A stretch of 64,000 nt of DNA from Microvirga terricola (lineage in GTDB: Bacteria > Pseudomonadota > Alphaproteobacteria > Rhizobiales > Beijerinckiaceae): the NCBI RefSeq assembly GCF_011777495.1, contig NZ_JAATJS010000002.1, positions 186,001-250,000 on the forward strand. The letters are read 5' to 3'. The notes under the pieces are model-generated. The model saw only the letters and a program-made list of their open reading frames with translations. It was not told the origin of the DNA and searched no databases. The position numbers and the translations under genes were made by a program. Below are positions 1 through 10,461 of the stretch, one piece after another. Numbering within the stretch: position 1 is the first letter of the stretch; every line of letters starts with the position of its first letter.

Positions 1-1
1 C

Positions 2-1903
2 ATCAATTGCGTGCGCTATCTCGGACCCTCCTTCGGCGGCATCAATCTGGAGGACATCAAGGCTCCCGAATGCTTCATCATCGAGGAGAAGCTGCGCGAG
101 CTGATGGACATTCCCGTCTTCCATGACGACCAGCACGGCACGGCTATCATTGCGGCGGCAGGTCTCATCAATGCGCTGCATCTCACCGGACGCGACATGG
201 CGAAGACGAAGCTCGTGGTGAATGGCGCGGGCGCTGCCGGCATCGCCTGCACCGAGCTTTTGAAGGCCATGGGCTTCGCGCCCGACAACGTGATCCTGTG
301 TGACACCAAGGGCGTCGTCTATCGCGGCCGCACCGAGGGCATGAACCAGTGGAAGTCGGCCCACGCTGCCGAGACCGATGCCCGCACGCTGGCCGATGCC
401 TTCAAGGGCGCGGATGCCGTGTTCGGCCTGTCTGCCAAGGGCGCGTTCACGGAAGACATGATCCGCTCCATGGCGCCGAACCCCATCATCTTCGCCATGG
501 CGAATCCCGACCCGGAAATCACGCCGGAAGAGGTGGCGCAGATCCGCGATGACGTGATCATCGCCACGGGCCGGTCGGACTATCCGAACCAGGTCAACAA
601 CGTTCTGGGCTTTCCTTACATCTTCCGCGGTGCGCTCGACGTGCAGGCGACGACAATCAACATGGAAATGAAGATCGCCGCCGCGCAAGCGCTAGCCGAC
701 CTTGCGCGTGAGGATGTGCCCGACGAGGTGGCTGCCGCCTATCAGGGCGCGCGCCCGCGCTTCGGACGCGAGTACATCATCCCGGTGCCGTTCGATCCGC
801 GCCTCATCCACACGATCCCGATGGCGGTTGCGAAGGCGGCCATGGATACGGGCGTCGCGCGCCGTCCCGTCGTCGACATGCGTTCCTATAAGGCACAGCT
901 TTCCGCGCGGCGCGACCCTGTCGCCGGAACGCTCAACCGCATCTTCGAGCGCGTGCGCAAGTTCCCCAAGCGCGTCGTCTTCGCGGAGGGCGAGGAGGAG
1001 CAGGTGATCCGCGCCGCGATCTCCTTCGTCAACCAGGGGCTTGGGCGCGCGATTCTCGTGGGGCGCGAGGATCGCGTTTACGAGACTGCCGCGCATGCGG
1101 GCATCGATCTCGAAGGCCGCGAAGGCATCGAGGTCCACAATGCGCGTCTGTCGCACCGCAACAGCACCTATGCGCAGTTCCTCTATGAGCGCCTGCAGCG
1201 CAAGGGCTTCCTGTTCCGCGATTGCCAGCGCCTCATCAATCAGGACCGCAATCACTTCGCAGCCTCCATGGTGGCGCTCGGTGATGCGGATGCAATGGTG
1301 ACGGGTGCGACCCGCAACTATTCGACCGCGCTTTCCGATATCCGCCGCGTCATCGACGCGAAGCCCGGCCACCGCGTCATCGGCGTCTCGCTTTGCCTCG
1401 CGCGCGGCCACACCGTGCTTGTCGCGGACACCGCGATTCATGAAATGCCTACCGCGCAGGAACTGGCGGAAATCGCTATCGAATCTGCGGGCGTCGCACG
1501 CCGTCTTGGCTATGAGCCGCGCGTGGCATTGCTCTCCTTCTCGACCTTCGGCCATCCGCGTGCCGAGCGTGCCGAGAAGATTCAGGAAGCGGTTGAGATC
1601 CTCGACGATATGCGCGTCGATTTCGAATACGACGGCGAAATGTCGGCGGATGTGGCGCTCAACCGGGACCTGATGGCGCAATATCCGTTCAGCCGATTGA
1701 AGGGCCCGGCGAACGTGCTCGTCATGCCCGCGTTCCACTCGGCCTCGATCTCGACCAAGATGCTGCAGGAACTCGGCGGCGCGATGGTTTTGGGCCCGCT
1801 CGTCGTCGGCCTCGACCGGCCGGTGCAGATCGTCTCGCTCGGCGCAACCGATGCGGACATCGTCAATATGGCAGCGCTGGCGGCCTATAACATCGGCGGT
1901 TAA
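2..1903 (+). CDS. maeB: NADP-dependent malic enzyme with C-terminal phosphotransacetylase-like domain (3' part, MaeB type)
   Basis: The reading frame is open from base 2 and the gene starts upstream of the window, so the N-terminal malic domain is missing. The visible 630+ residues begin in the conserved malate-binding segment (YLGPSFGGINLEDIKAPE), followed by FHDDQHGTA and the nucleotide-binding GAGAAG near visible residue 72. From about visible residue 305 the protein becomes a phosphate acetyl/butyryl transferase domain (FAEGEEEQVIRAA), the known hybrid MaeB architecture in which this domain is regulatory rather than a working transferase. It converts malate to pyruvate plus CO2, making NADPH. 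Its stop overlaps the stop of the convergent permease gene by 3-4 bases. Confidence 0.95.
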   Translation: MNCVRYLGPSFGGINLEDIKAPECFIIEEKLRELMDIPVFHDDQHGTAIIAAAGLINALHLTGRDMAKTKLVVNGAGAAGIACTELLKAMGFAPDNVILCDTKGVVYRGRTEGMNQWKSAHAAETDARTLADAFKGADAVFGLSAKGAFTEDMIRSMAPNPIIFAMANPDPEITPEEVAQIRDDVIIATGRSDYPNQVNNVLGFPYIFRGALDVQATTINMEMKIAAAQALADLAREDVPDEVAAAYQGARPRFGREYIIPVPFDPRLIHTIPMAVAKAAMDTGVARRPVVDMRSYKAQLSARRDPVAGTLNRIFERVRKFPKRVVFAEGEEEQVIRAAISFVNQGLGRAILVGREDRVYETAAHAGIDLEGREGIEVHNARLSHRNSTYAQFLYERLQRKGFLFRDCQRLINQDRNHFAASMVALGDADAMVTGATRNYSTALSDIRRVIDAKPGHRVIGVSLCLARGHTVLVADTAIHEMPTAQELAEIAIESAGVARRLGYEPRVALLSFSTFGHPRAERAEKIQEAVEILDDMRVDFEYDGEMSADVALNRDLMAQYPFSRLKGPANVLVMPAFHSASISTKMLQELGGAMVLGPLVVGLDRPVQIVSLGATDADIVNMAALAAYNIGG

Positions 1904-2640
1904 CGCGAACCCTGCGCGATCAGCACGACGCCGCCGCAGATGATGGCGGCGTCAAGAATGGCGTTGTGGATGTGAATCGGCAGCGCCTGTGTCAGCCGCT
2001 TCGCGATGAAAGCGCCGGGTGTCGCGGAAAGCCCCACGATCAGCGCCATGATCCAGGCCGAGAACGGCAGCGCGCCCGCAACGTGGAATGTGCCCGTCTT
2101 CACCAGTCCCAGGCCGAACGAAATGATCGCGTCCGTCGCGACGACGGCGCGGCCGTTAAGGCCGGCGGCCATCAGGATCGAGAGAAGCACCACGCCCGAT
2201 CCCGCGGTGCCGCCGACCAGCAGCCCGTAACCTGCGCCCGCCGTCATCAGACCGCCGCCATCCAAGCGAGCGCGCAGACGCTTCAGCAGAAGCCGCGCCG
2301 GGACCATGAGAATGAGAAAGGTGCCGATGACCAAGGTTGCGCCTTTGCCCGACAGAAACGTGTAGCCATAAGCGCCGAGCATGCAGGTCGGCAGCGCCAG
2401 GGCTCCGATCAGCAGGGCGCGGCGATAGTCGATCTCATCACGGAAGGCCGCGACGCGGCTGGCATTGGTCAACAGAGCCGAAACCCCGATGATCGGCACT
2501 ACGGCCTCGCCGCCGACGATGGGTGTGAGGATCAGCGGCATGAGAAGCCCGGTGCCGTAGCCCGCAATTCCGCCCAGCGTTCCCGCCGACAAGGCACAGA
2601 TGGCGACGAGGGCGTATTGCAGGAGCGTAACGTGTTCCAT
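1900..2640 (-). CDS. TSUP (TauE/SafE) family membrane permease
   Basis: The 246-residue protein is almost entirely hydrophobic, with about eight predicted membrane segments and glycine-rich GGIAGYGTG near the N terminus, typical of the TauE/SafE sulfite/organic-anion exporter family. A second glycine-rich segment (GGTAGSGVV) in the middle fits the family's internal two-fold repeat. The family moves sulfite, sulfoacetate or related small anions; the substrate cannot be read from sequence. It is single-gene, convergent with maeB and divergent from the HAD gene, with about 90 bases in between for promoters. Confidence 0.85.
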   Translation of the reverse strand: MEHVTLLQYALVAICALSAGTLGGIAGYGTGLLMPLILTPIVGGEAVVPIIGVSALLTNASRVAAFRDEIDYRRALLIGALALPTCMLGAYGYTFLSGKGATLVIGTFLILMVPARLLLKRLRARLDGGGLMTAGAGYGLLVGGTAGSGVVLLSILMAAGLNGRAVVATDAIISFGLGLVKTGTFHVAGALPFSAWIMALIVGLSATPGAFIAKRLTQALPIHIHNAILDAAIICGGVVLIAQGSR

Positions 2641-2730
2641 AGGTTCTCTCAGGGTCGTTGCCGGCTGCGGTAGATTAGCCGCCTCAAAAACGCTAGACCG
2701 TCTTTCTGCTCATAACGGATGAGGGAAAAC

Positions 2731-3348
2731 GTGACTGCCAAAGCGCCCACCACCGTCGTATTCGACATCGGCAATGTTTTGTTGCGCTGGGACCCGCGCA
2801 ATCTCTACCGCAAGGTCTTTTCTGACGAGGCGGAGATGGAGTGGTTTCTTTCCACGGTTTGCACCAACCAGTGGAACCTCGAGCAGGATCGCGGCCGCGA
2901 TTGGGAGGAGGCGGTCGCCCTTCTCGTGACGGACTTTCCCGACCACCACACCGCCATCCGCGCCTATCACGACCGCTGGGAAGAAACCGTTGCGGGCGTG
3001 TTCGAGGACAACGTCGCGGTGCTCGGCCACCTGCGCGATGCCGGCGTGCCGAACTACTGCATCACGAACTTTTCCTCGCCGAAGCTCGGCCTGTCGAAGA
3101 AGCGCTATCCTTTCCTCGCGAGCTTCGACGGCATCATCGTTTCCGGCGATGAACAACTGCTCAAGCCTGAGCCGGCGATCTACCATCTGCTGCTCAGCCG
3201 CTATGGGTTGCAGGCTGAGGATTGCATCTTCATCGACGATTCGAAGGCCAATGTGGAAGGCGCGAAGGCCGTTGGCATGCACGCGATCCATTTTGTCGAG
3301 AGCGTCGATCTTGCGGTCGAGCTGCGCCAGCACGGGTTTCCTGTCTGA
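2731..3348 (+). CDS. HAD superfamily (subfamily IA) hydrolase
   Basis: All four HAD motifs are visible: motif I FDIGNVLLRWD with the nucleophile Asp, motif II ITNFSS, motif III lysine in KPEPAIY, and motif IV IDDSKANVEGA. The family contains sugar-phosphate phosphatases (YihX type) and haloacid dehalogenases; the FDIGNVLLRWDPR start is the YihX-like form, so phosphatase is more likely than dehalogenase. I chose GTG at 2731 because GAGGG lies about five bases upstream; an in-frame ATG at 2719 has no Shine-Dalgarno. It is followed by a hairpin at 3358-3399. Confidence 0.85.
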   Translation: MTAKAPTTVVFDIGNVLLRWDPRNLYRKVFSDEAEMEWFLSTVCTNQWNLEQDRGRDWEEAVALLVTDFPDHHTAIRAYHDRWEETVAGVFEDNVAVLGHLRDAGVPNYCITNFSSPKLGLSKKRYPFLASFDGIIVSGDEQLLKPEPAIYHLLLSRYGLQAEDCIFIDDSKANVEGAKAVGMHAIHFVESVDLAVELRQHGFPV

Positions 3349-3357
3349 CAAACCACC

Positions 3358-3399
3358 CTGTCATTCCGGAACTCCGCCTTCAGCGCTCTGGAATGACAG
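3358..3399. terminator. Inverted repeat, possible terminator or dispersed palindrome
   Basis: CTGTCATTCC and its exact complement GGAATGACAG are separated by 22 bases in the gap between the HAD gene and hrpB. There is no T-run, so it may be a dispersed palindrome rather than an intrinsic terminator. Confidence 0.4.
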
Positions 3400-3453
3400 A
3401 GGCGTTCAACGCCCCCGCTTGCCCTTAAGCCCCACATAGGCCATCAGGCGGCC

Positions 3454-5919
3454 ATGCGCGCCTTTGACTCCTCCTTGCCGATCGATGCCGTCCTTGCCGA
3501 TCTGACGGAGAGCCTTCGCGCGCGCCCCAATGCCGTGCTTGTCGCCCCGCCCGGCGCGGGCAAGACGACCCGGGTGCCGCTCGTGCTCCTCGATGAGCCT
3601 TGGGTGCAGGGCAAAAAGCTCATCCTCCTCGAGCCCCGGCGCCTTGCCGCCCGCGCGGCGGCGGACCGTATGGCGCGGACCTTGGGCGAGGCGGTGGGCG
3701 AAACCGTGGGCCTGAGGGTGCGTCTTGGCTCCAAGATCAGCTGTAAGACCCGGATCGAGGTGGTGACCGAGGGCGTGTTCGCCCGCATGATTTTGGACGA
3801 TCCCTCCCTTGAGGGTGTCGCCGCCGTTCTCTTCGACGAATTCCACGAACGCTCCCTCGATGCCGATCTCGGGCTTGCGCTCGCGCTCGATGCGCAAGGC
3901 GGCTTGCGGGAGGATCTGCGGCTTCTCGTCATGTCCGCGACGCTCGACGGGGCGCGGGTTGCGGGGCTGTTGGGTGGCTCACCCGTGATCGAATCAGAAG
4001 GGCGCGCCTATCCGGTCGAGACGCTCTATCTCGGGCGCGATCCCAACCGCCGGATCGACGAGCAGGTCGCGGACGCGGTTACTCGCGCCTTGCGGGCGGA
4101 GACCGGCTCCGTCCTCGTCTTCTTGCCGGGGCAGGGCGAGATTCGCCGGGTTGAAACGCTTCTGCGTGAACGCGTGACCGATCCCGCCATCGACATCGCG
4201 CCGCTTTACGGCGCGTTGGAACGGGGCGAGCAGGATCTTGCAGTGAGCCCCGCCAAGCCCGGTCGCCGCAAGGTGGTGCTGGCCACCTCGATTGCCGAAA
4301 CGTCGCTCACCATCGAGGGCGTGCGCGTCGTCATCGATTCAGGCTTGGCGCGCGTGCCGGTCTTCGAGCCTGATATCGGTTTGACGCGGCTTGAAACTGT
4401 GCGCGTCTCCCGCGCCGCCGCCGATCAGCGGCGGGGCCGCGCCGGGCGCACGGAACCGGGCGTGTGCTATCGCCTGTGGGAAGAAGCCGCGACCGGCGCT
4501 CTAGAGGCCTTCGCGCGTCCTGAAGTTCTCTCCGCCGATCTTGCGCCGCTGCTTCTCGATTGCGCCGCTTGGGGTGTGACCGACCCGGCAAGCCTCGCCT
4601 TCCTCGACAAGCCGCCGAAGCCCGCCGTGAAAGAGGCGAGGGCGCTTCTACAGCAATTGCAGGCATTGGATGATGAGGGGCGCATCACCGAAACCGGCCG
4701 CCGCCTGCGCGATCTGCCCTTGCCGCCGCGCTTAGGAAGAATGGTGCTGATAGCCGGCGAGAGCGGACAGGCGCGCGATGCGGCGGACCTCGCCGCCGTG
4801 CTGGTGGAGCGCGGTCTTGGCGGTGACGTCGTCGATCTCTCCGAGCGTGTCGAGCGTTTCCGCCGTGATCGCTCGAAACGCGCCGAAGATATGCGCCGCA
4901 TGGCGGAGGGCTGGGCGAAGGCGGCTGCTTCTTCAGCCAATGGCGAGAAGCATTCCTCCGGTGCGCTGCTGACGCTCGCTTATCCCGACCGCCTCGCCAA
5001 AGCACGCGGCAAGCCCGGCGAATACCTGATGGCCAATGGGCGCGGGGCCGCGCTCGAACCCCATGACCGGCTGGCGAAGGAGCCTTATCTCGCCATCGCC
5101 GAAATCTCCGGTGGCGCGGCCTCCGCCCGCGTTCTCGCCGCCGCGCCGATTGCGCCGGATGAGATCGAAGCGTTCCTTGGCGACAAGATCGAGCAGCGGC
5201 AGGAAGTGACGTTCGATCGTCAGGCCCGCGCCCTGCGCGCTCGTGCCGTGCGCCGCTATGGGGCGATCGCTCTCAATGAGCGTCCGCTCCGGGTGCCTGA
5301 GACAGAGGAAGCGGCGCGTGCGCTCGCAACCGGTCTCGTGTCGCTTGGCATCGATGGACTGCCCTTCTCGAAGGCGCTGGCGCAGTGGCGCGAGCGGGTG
5401 ATGTTTCTGCGCAAGGCCGAAGGCGAGGAATGGCCGGACCTGTCCGATGAGGCGCTCGTCGCGACAGCGGAGGAATGGTTTGCGCCGCATCTTGTCGGCA
5501 AGGCAGGCATCAACGATATCGGGGCGGATCTCTTGAGCGAGGCCTTACGGAGCCTGCTGCCCTGGAATCTCCAGCGGCGGCTCGATGCGGAAGCGCCGAC
5601 CCATTTCGAGGTGCCGACCGGCTCCGAAATCCCGGTCGATTATGGATCGGAAGAAGGCCCGGTGCTCGCTGTACGCGTGCAGGAACTCTTTGGCCTCGAC
5701 AAGCATCCGACGATTGCCGCCGGGCGCGTGCCGCTCGTCCTGCACCTTCTCTCGCCGGCGCATCGCCCGATCCAGATCACCCGCGATCTGCCGGGTTTCT
5801 GGCGCGGATCGTGGGCGGCGGTGAGGGCCGACATGCGTGGGCAATATCCCAAGCACCCGTGGCCCGAAGACCCGCTGACCGCGCCGCCGACAAGGCGCGC
5901 CAAGCCACGCGGGACTTAG
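3454..5919 (+). CDS. hrpB: ATP-dependent helicase HrpB (DEAH/RHA family)
   Basis: The 821-residue protein has Walker [10 protein letters not shown] at residues 31-39, the DEFH box at 128-131, motif III MSATLDG, and the RecA2 helicase motif [13 protein letters not shown], followed by the HrpB-specific C-terminal region ([18 protein letters not shown]). Length matches the family. HrpB is a putative RNA helicase of unclear physiological role in bacteria. It is a stand-alone gene whose stop overlaps the stop of convergent mgsA by four bases. ATG 3454 has no strong ribosome site, so the exact start is uncertain. Confidence 0.95.
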   Translation: MRAFDSSLPIDAVLADLTESLRARPNAVLVAPPGAGKTTRVPLVLLDEPWVQGKKLILLEPRRLAARAAADRMARTLGEAVGETVGLRVRLGSKISCKTRIEVVTEGVFARMILDDPSLEGVAAVLFDEFHERSLDADLGLALALDAQGGLREDLRLLVMSATLDGARVAGLLGGSPVIESEGRAYPVETLYLGRDPNRRIDEQVADAVTRALRAETGSVLVFLPGQGEIRRVETLLRERVTDPAIDIAPLYGALERGEQDLAVSPAKPGRRKVVLATSIAETSLTIEGVRVVIDSGLARVPVFEPDIGLTRLETVRVSRAAADQRRGRAGRTEPGVCYRLWEEAATGALEAFARPEVLSADLAPLLLDCAAWGVTDPASLAFLDKPPKPAVKEARALLQQLQALDDEGRITETGRRLRDLPLPPRLGRMVLIAGESGQARDAADLAAVLVERGLGGDVVDLSERVERFRRDRSKRAEDMRRMAEGWAKAAASSANGEKHSSGALLTLAYPDRLAKARGKPGEYLMANGRGAALEPHDRLAKEPYLAIAEISGGAASARVLAAAPIAPDEIEAFLGDKIEQRQEVTFDRQARALRARAVRRYGAIALNERPLRVPETEEAARALATGLVSLGIDGLPFSKALAQWRERVMFLRKAEGEEWPDLSDEALVATAEEWFAPHLVGKAGINDIGADLLSEALRSLLPWNLQRRLDAEAPTHFEVPTGSEIPVDYGSEEGPVLAVRVQELFGLDKHPTIAAGRVPLVLHLLSPAHRPIQITRDLPGFWRGSWAAVRADMRGQYPKHPWPEDPLTAPPTRRAKPRGT

Positions 5920-6293
5920 TCCTCAAAGCTCGCGATCAGCCGCTCCGCCGTCGCGACGTTGAGAGCCATGGGGATGTTGTAGACCAGCGCCAGACGCATC
6001 AGCGCCTTCACGTCCACATCGTGCGGATGTGGCGACAGAGGATCGACGAAGAAGAACAGGGCATCGATCTTGCCCTCCGCGATCATCGCGCCGATCTGCT
6101 GGTCGCCGCCGAGCGGCCCGCTCTTCAATCGGGTGACGGTAAGAGACGGGCATCGTTCCATGATGCGCCCGCCGGTCGTACCGGTGGCGAAGAGCGTGAG
6201 GGGGCGAAGGGTCGCTTCGTGCATGGCCACGAAATGGGACATGTCGTCTTTTTTGGCGTCGTGCGCGACGAGCGCCAATGTGAGGTTCTTCAT
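5916..6293 (-). CDS. mgsA: Methylglyoxal synthase
   Basis: The 125-residue protein carries the family signature: LVAHDAKK at the N terminus, ATGTTG phosphate-binding loop (residues 36-41), SGPLGGDQQ with the catalytic Asp at residue 64, and the DP...[10 protein letters not shown] block. It converts dihydroxyacetone phosphate to methylglyoxal, an overflow bypass of glycolysis. It is somewhat shorter than the E. coli enzyme but all active-site segments are present. It lies 13 bases downstream of the DUF1194 gene on the same strand, so the two are probably co-transcribed. Confidence 0.96.
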   Translation of the reverse strand: MKNLTLALVAHDAKKDDMSHFVAMHEATLRPLTLFATGTTGGRIMERCPSLTVTRLKSGPLGGDQQIGAMIAEGKIDALFFFVDPLSPHPHDVDVKALMRLALVYNIPMALNVATAERLIASFED

Positions 6294-6306
6294 GCTCGAT
6301 CTGACG

Positions 6307-7113
6307 TCAGTTATAGGTCCGGTCGCGCCATTGCATCTCGCCGGCGAGGCAATTGGCTTTGGGGACGTTCTGCACCCGATGGATCAGGCCTTCGGGCGGT
6401 GTCAGATTGGCGATCTCAAGCAAAATCTTGGTCTTGATCGCCTGCACGAACTGGTCGCGCTCGCGCACCGGCACCATGAACGCCCCTTGGCCTCCAATGA
6501 CGCAATCCTTGTAATAGAGATCGAGGTCGGCGATGTCGAGGTAGCCGGGCCGGCGCATCATGATCGGCAGGCCGTTGATGGTGATGCCCTTGGCGAGTGT
6601 ATCTTTCCGCGCATCCGTCACGATGCGGCCCTGGTTGTTCGGGCCGTCACCGGACACGTCGATGACACGGCGCGTCGGCGTAACGTTGCTCTCGGTAAAC
6701 AACTTCGTGCTGAAATCGATTGCGCCGGAAATCGACGTCCGCTGCGCCCGCCGCAGCGGCGTCGACGCGATCTTTTCGGCAAACGCCATGAGGCTTTCGG
6801 GATTGTCGAGAACAGTCCAGGGCACGATGACCTTCTGGTCCGATGCACCCGCCCATTCGACATAAGTCACCGCGATCTTGCCGAGCATTCCGCCGCGGAT
6901 GGCGTCATGCACCTGCTTCGACCGGAAGGCCTGCGCAAAGCCCTCGCGCTGAAGCGCCTGCTCCTCTGTGTCCATGGAGAAGGAAATATCGACCGCGATG
7001 ACGAGGGCGAGATCGACGTCGGTCTCAGCCAGCGCGCGGCCCGGCGGGATCGTCAAGGCGAAGGCCAGGGCGAGGCCGGCTAGAATGCGGGCAAAACCGA
7101 CGCGAACCATCAT
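6307..7113 (-). CDS. DUF1194 (von Willebrand factor A-like) secreted protein
   Basis: The 268-residue protein starts with a signal peptide (hydrophobic stretch ending GRALA, near residue 29) and then a von Willebrand A-like fold with the metal-adhesion motif DISFS. Other VWA-like blocks ([16 protein letters not shown]) follow. This is the DUF1194 family, common in alphaproteobacteria and of unknown function, expected in the periplasm. GAGGAG precedes two adjacent ATG codons at 7113 and 7110; either may be used. It is followed closely by mgsA. Confidence 0.88.
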   Translation of the reverse strand: MMVRVGFARILAGLALAFALTIPPGRALAETDVDLALVIAVDISFSMDTEEQALQREGFAQAFRSKQVHDAIRGGMLGKIAVTYVEWAGASDQKVIVPWTVLDNPESLMAFAEKIASTPLRRAQRTSISGAIDFSTKLFTESNVTPTRRVIDVSGDGPNNQGRIVTDARKDTLAKGITINGLPIMMRRPGYLDIADLDLYYKDCVIGGQGAFMVPVRERDQFVQAIKTKILLEIANLTPPEGLIHRVQNVPKANCLAGEMQWRDRTYN

Positions 7114-7184
7114 CGTCTCCTCTTGGGAGCAGGATCGGTTCGAAAGAGTGTGCCAGCTTCCTTTTCCGCCGCAAAGCCGAGATT

Positions 7185-7808
7185 TCAGGCGCGGCGCGTT
7201 TCCACGAGGTCCAGGGCGGCGCGAAAAGCGGCATCGGCGTCGAGATGGGTCGTATCCAGGGTCAGCGCGTCCTCGGCGGCCTTTAATGGGGCGGTGGCCC
7301 GGTTCATGTCGCGCTCGTCCCGGCGGCGGATATCATCGAGAATGGTCTCATATGCCGCGTCTTCGCCCCGCTTCAGAAGCTCCAGATGGCGGCGGCGCGC
7401 CCGCTCTTCCGGCGCGGCGGTGATGAAGAGCTTCACATCCGCGTGCGGGCACACCACGGTACCGATGTCCCGCCCGTCGAGCACTGCGCCCGGCTTTTGG
7501 CTGCCGAATTGGCGCTGGAAGGCCAGAAGCGCATCGCGAACCGGCTGGTAGACGGAGATCGTCGAGGCCGCTTCGCCCATTTCCGCGCCGCGCAGGCGCG
7601 GATCGTCGAGATGGGTCACGTCGAGATTCTGCGCCACCAAGGTCGCGCCTTCCTTGTCGGTGAGGGCGAGCCCACGATCCAGCATGACCCGCGCGACGGC
7701 CCGGTAGAGCAGGCCCGTATCGAGATGGGCGAACCCGAAGTGCTCCGACAGGCGCTTGCCGAGCGTTCCCTTGCCCGATGCGGCGGGGCCGTCGATGGCG
7801 ATGATCAT
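7185..7808 (-). CDS. cmk: Cytidylate kinase
   Basis: The protein is 207 residues with the P-loop GPAASGKGT at residues 6-14, the CMP-binding region (HLDTGLLYRAVA), DGRDIGTVVCPHADVK and the LID segment RRRDERDMNRATAPL. It phosphorylates CMP/dCMP to the diphosphates in pyrimidine salvage. It starts eight bases after the aroA stop, and the aroA-cmk order is common in alphaproteobacteria (often followed by rpsA, which is absent here). Confidence 0.96.
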   Translation of the reverse strand: MIIAIDGPAASGKGTLGKRLSEHFGFAHLDTGLLYRAVARVMLDRGLALTDKEGATLVAQNLDVTHLDDPRLRGAEMGEAASTISVYQPVRDALLAFQRQFGSQKPGAVLDGRDIGTVVCPHADVKLFITAAPEERARRRHLELLKRGEDAAYETILDDIRRRDERDMNRATAPLKAAEDALTLDTTHLDADAAFRAALDLVETRRA

Positions 7809-7816
7809 CGGCCGCC

Positions 7817-9223
<1,407 letters not shown>

Positions 9224-9335
9224 TCATCTTGAAGCTTGCGCGGGAAGGGGCACCTCCGGCAATTTCGCATTTGACAAGGAATGGCCCCGCGACTAACGGA
9301 GCGTTCCCAACCATTACTTTTGTAGGGCAAATACC

Positions 9336-9725
9336 GTGGCCAAACCGGAACTCGGCTTGAAGCGCCAGTGCATGAGCTGCGGCGCGAAATTCTACGATCT
9401 GAACAGGGATCCTGCGACCTGCCCGAAATGCGGCACCGTCTTCGAGGCCGTCGCGCTGAGCCGCGTCTCCGCCCCCGTGGTCGCTCGCGCCGCCGCCGCC
9501 CCCGTCGATGAAGAGGATACCGAGCTCGAATCAGCGGGCCCGGAACTCGTCTCTCTCGATGAGGTCGAGGCGGAAGAAGAGGGCAAGGATCTGCCTTCGG
9601 AAGACGATATCGACGTCGGTGAGGATGTCAGCGACGACGACACTTTCCTTGAAGATGAAGAGGAAGGTGACGATGACGTGTCGGATTTGATCGATAGCGA
9701 CATCGAAGACGACGAAGAGGCTTGA
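9336..9725 (+). CDS. TIGR02300 (FYDLN acid) family zinc-ribbon protein
   Basis: The 129-residue protein starts at GTG 9336. The N-terminal 40 residues carry two zinc-ribbon knuckles (CMSCGAKFYDLN and CPKCG). After an alanine-rich linker, the rest is strongly acidic, with runs of Asp and Glu. This is the alphaproteobacterial FYDLN family (TIGR02300) of unknown function, regularly found between aroA and tRNA-Ala. The acidic tail suggests binding to a basic partner such as RNA polymerase or ribosome parts; that is inference only. Confidence 0.9.
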   Translation: MAKPELGLKRQCMSCGAKFYDLNRDPATCPKCGTVFEAVALSRVSAPVVARAAAAPVDEEDTELESAGPELVSLDEVEAEEEGKDLPSEDDIDVGEDVSDDDTFLEDEEEGDDDVSDLIDSDIEDDEEA

Positions 9726-9807
9726 ACCTCGCGTCGGACCCGACTATAGAGACGCACCGCTTCGGCGGTGACCCTTTCCGCGGTGCCCCAACACTGCGGA
9801 TTAGAGT

Positions 9808-9883
<76 letters not shown>

Positions 9884-10461
9884 AATACTTGTAGGGAACA
9901 GGCCAGAGAGCCGTCGTTCCCGAGACACTCCCAAAAACACGCTTTCTCAAAGACTTGGCGGTTTGGCTGGGGTTGGCCACGTCTCAGGCAGTTAAAGTTC
10001 CAAGATTGGCCCGGTCCTTTGCGGCCGTTTTCTTCTCCACAATTTGCAACTTCTCCGGGGCGCGTTCGGGACCGCTGTTTCAAGGCGTGCGGTCTGAAGG
10101 GTTTTGTTGGCTGCTAGTGGCCTGATGCAACCCCCATCCGCCAGGAACACGGACCGCTTTGCTCCGTAGCGGCCGGCCAAGAGGCAGCGCACCCGACTGC
10201 GCCGCAGATTTTTGCGTGATGGTCGCCCGTCAGTCGGCTCCCCGGTCATTGTCAGGTTTGCTGATCGCGAGAGTTCGTTGTCAGCCAATGACCGTTCCTT
10301 GATGGCCAAGACGCAACTTAGAGTAATGGCTACGCTTCCGCCTCGCTCATGGGACCCAATTCCAAAGGACGAGGCGCTTGCAACTTTCGTGGCCTGACCA
10401 CCCTCTCAGGCTTACCGAGCGCGCCTTTCATTCGATTCACTGATTTCAGCGCGAGGTAAAT
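9884..10461. other. Intergenic region, 578 bases, upstream of the first RTX gene
   Basis: No convincing gene on either strand. It should hold the promoter of the 10462 gene. It contains an element at 10282-10314 shared with the region upstream of the 16316 gene, and CTAGTGGCCTG at 10114-10124, which also spans the stop codon of the 10462 gene at 16059-16069. The shared pieces suggest this spacer is related by duplication to the spacer between the first two RTX genes. No integrase, transposase or repeat of the tRNA 3' end was found. Confidence 0.6.
10282..10314 (+). promoter_or_regulatory. Conserved upstream element, copy 1
   Basis: A 33-base stretch beginning CAGCCAAT and ending CCAAGACGC matches the stretch at 16187-16219 at 30 of 33 positions. 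Both lie in the 5' region of an RTX gene (148 and 97 bases before the start codons). It could be a promoter or operator element, or simply duplicated DNA. Confidence 0.45.
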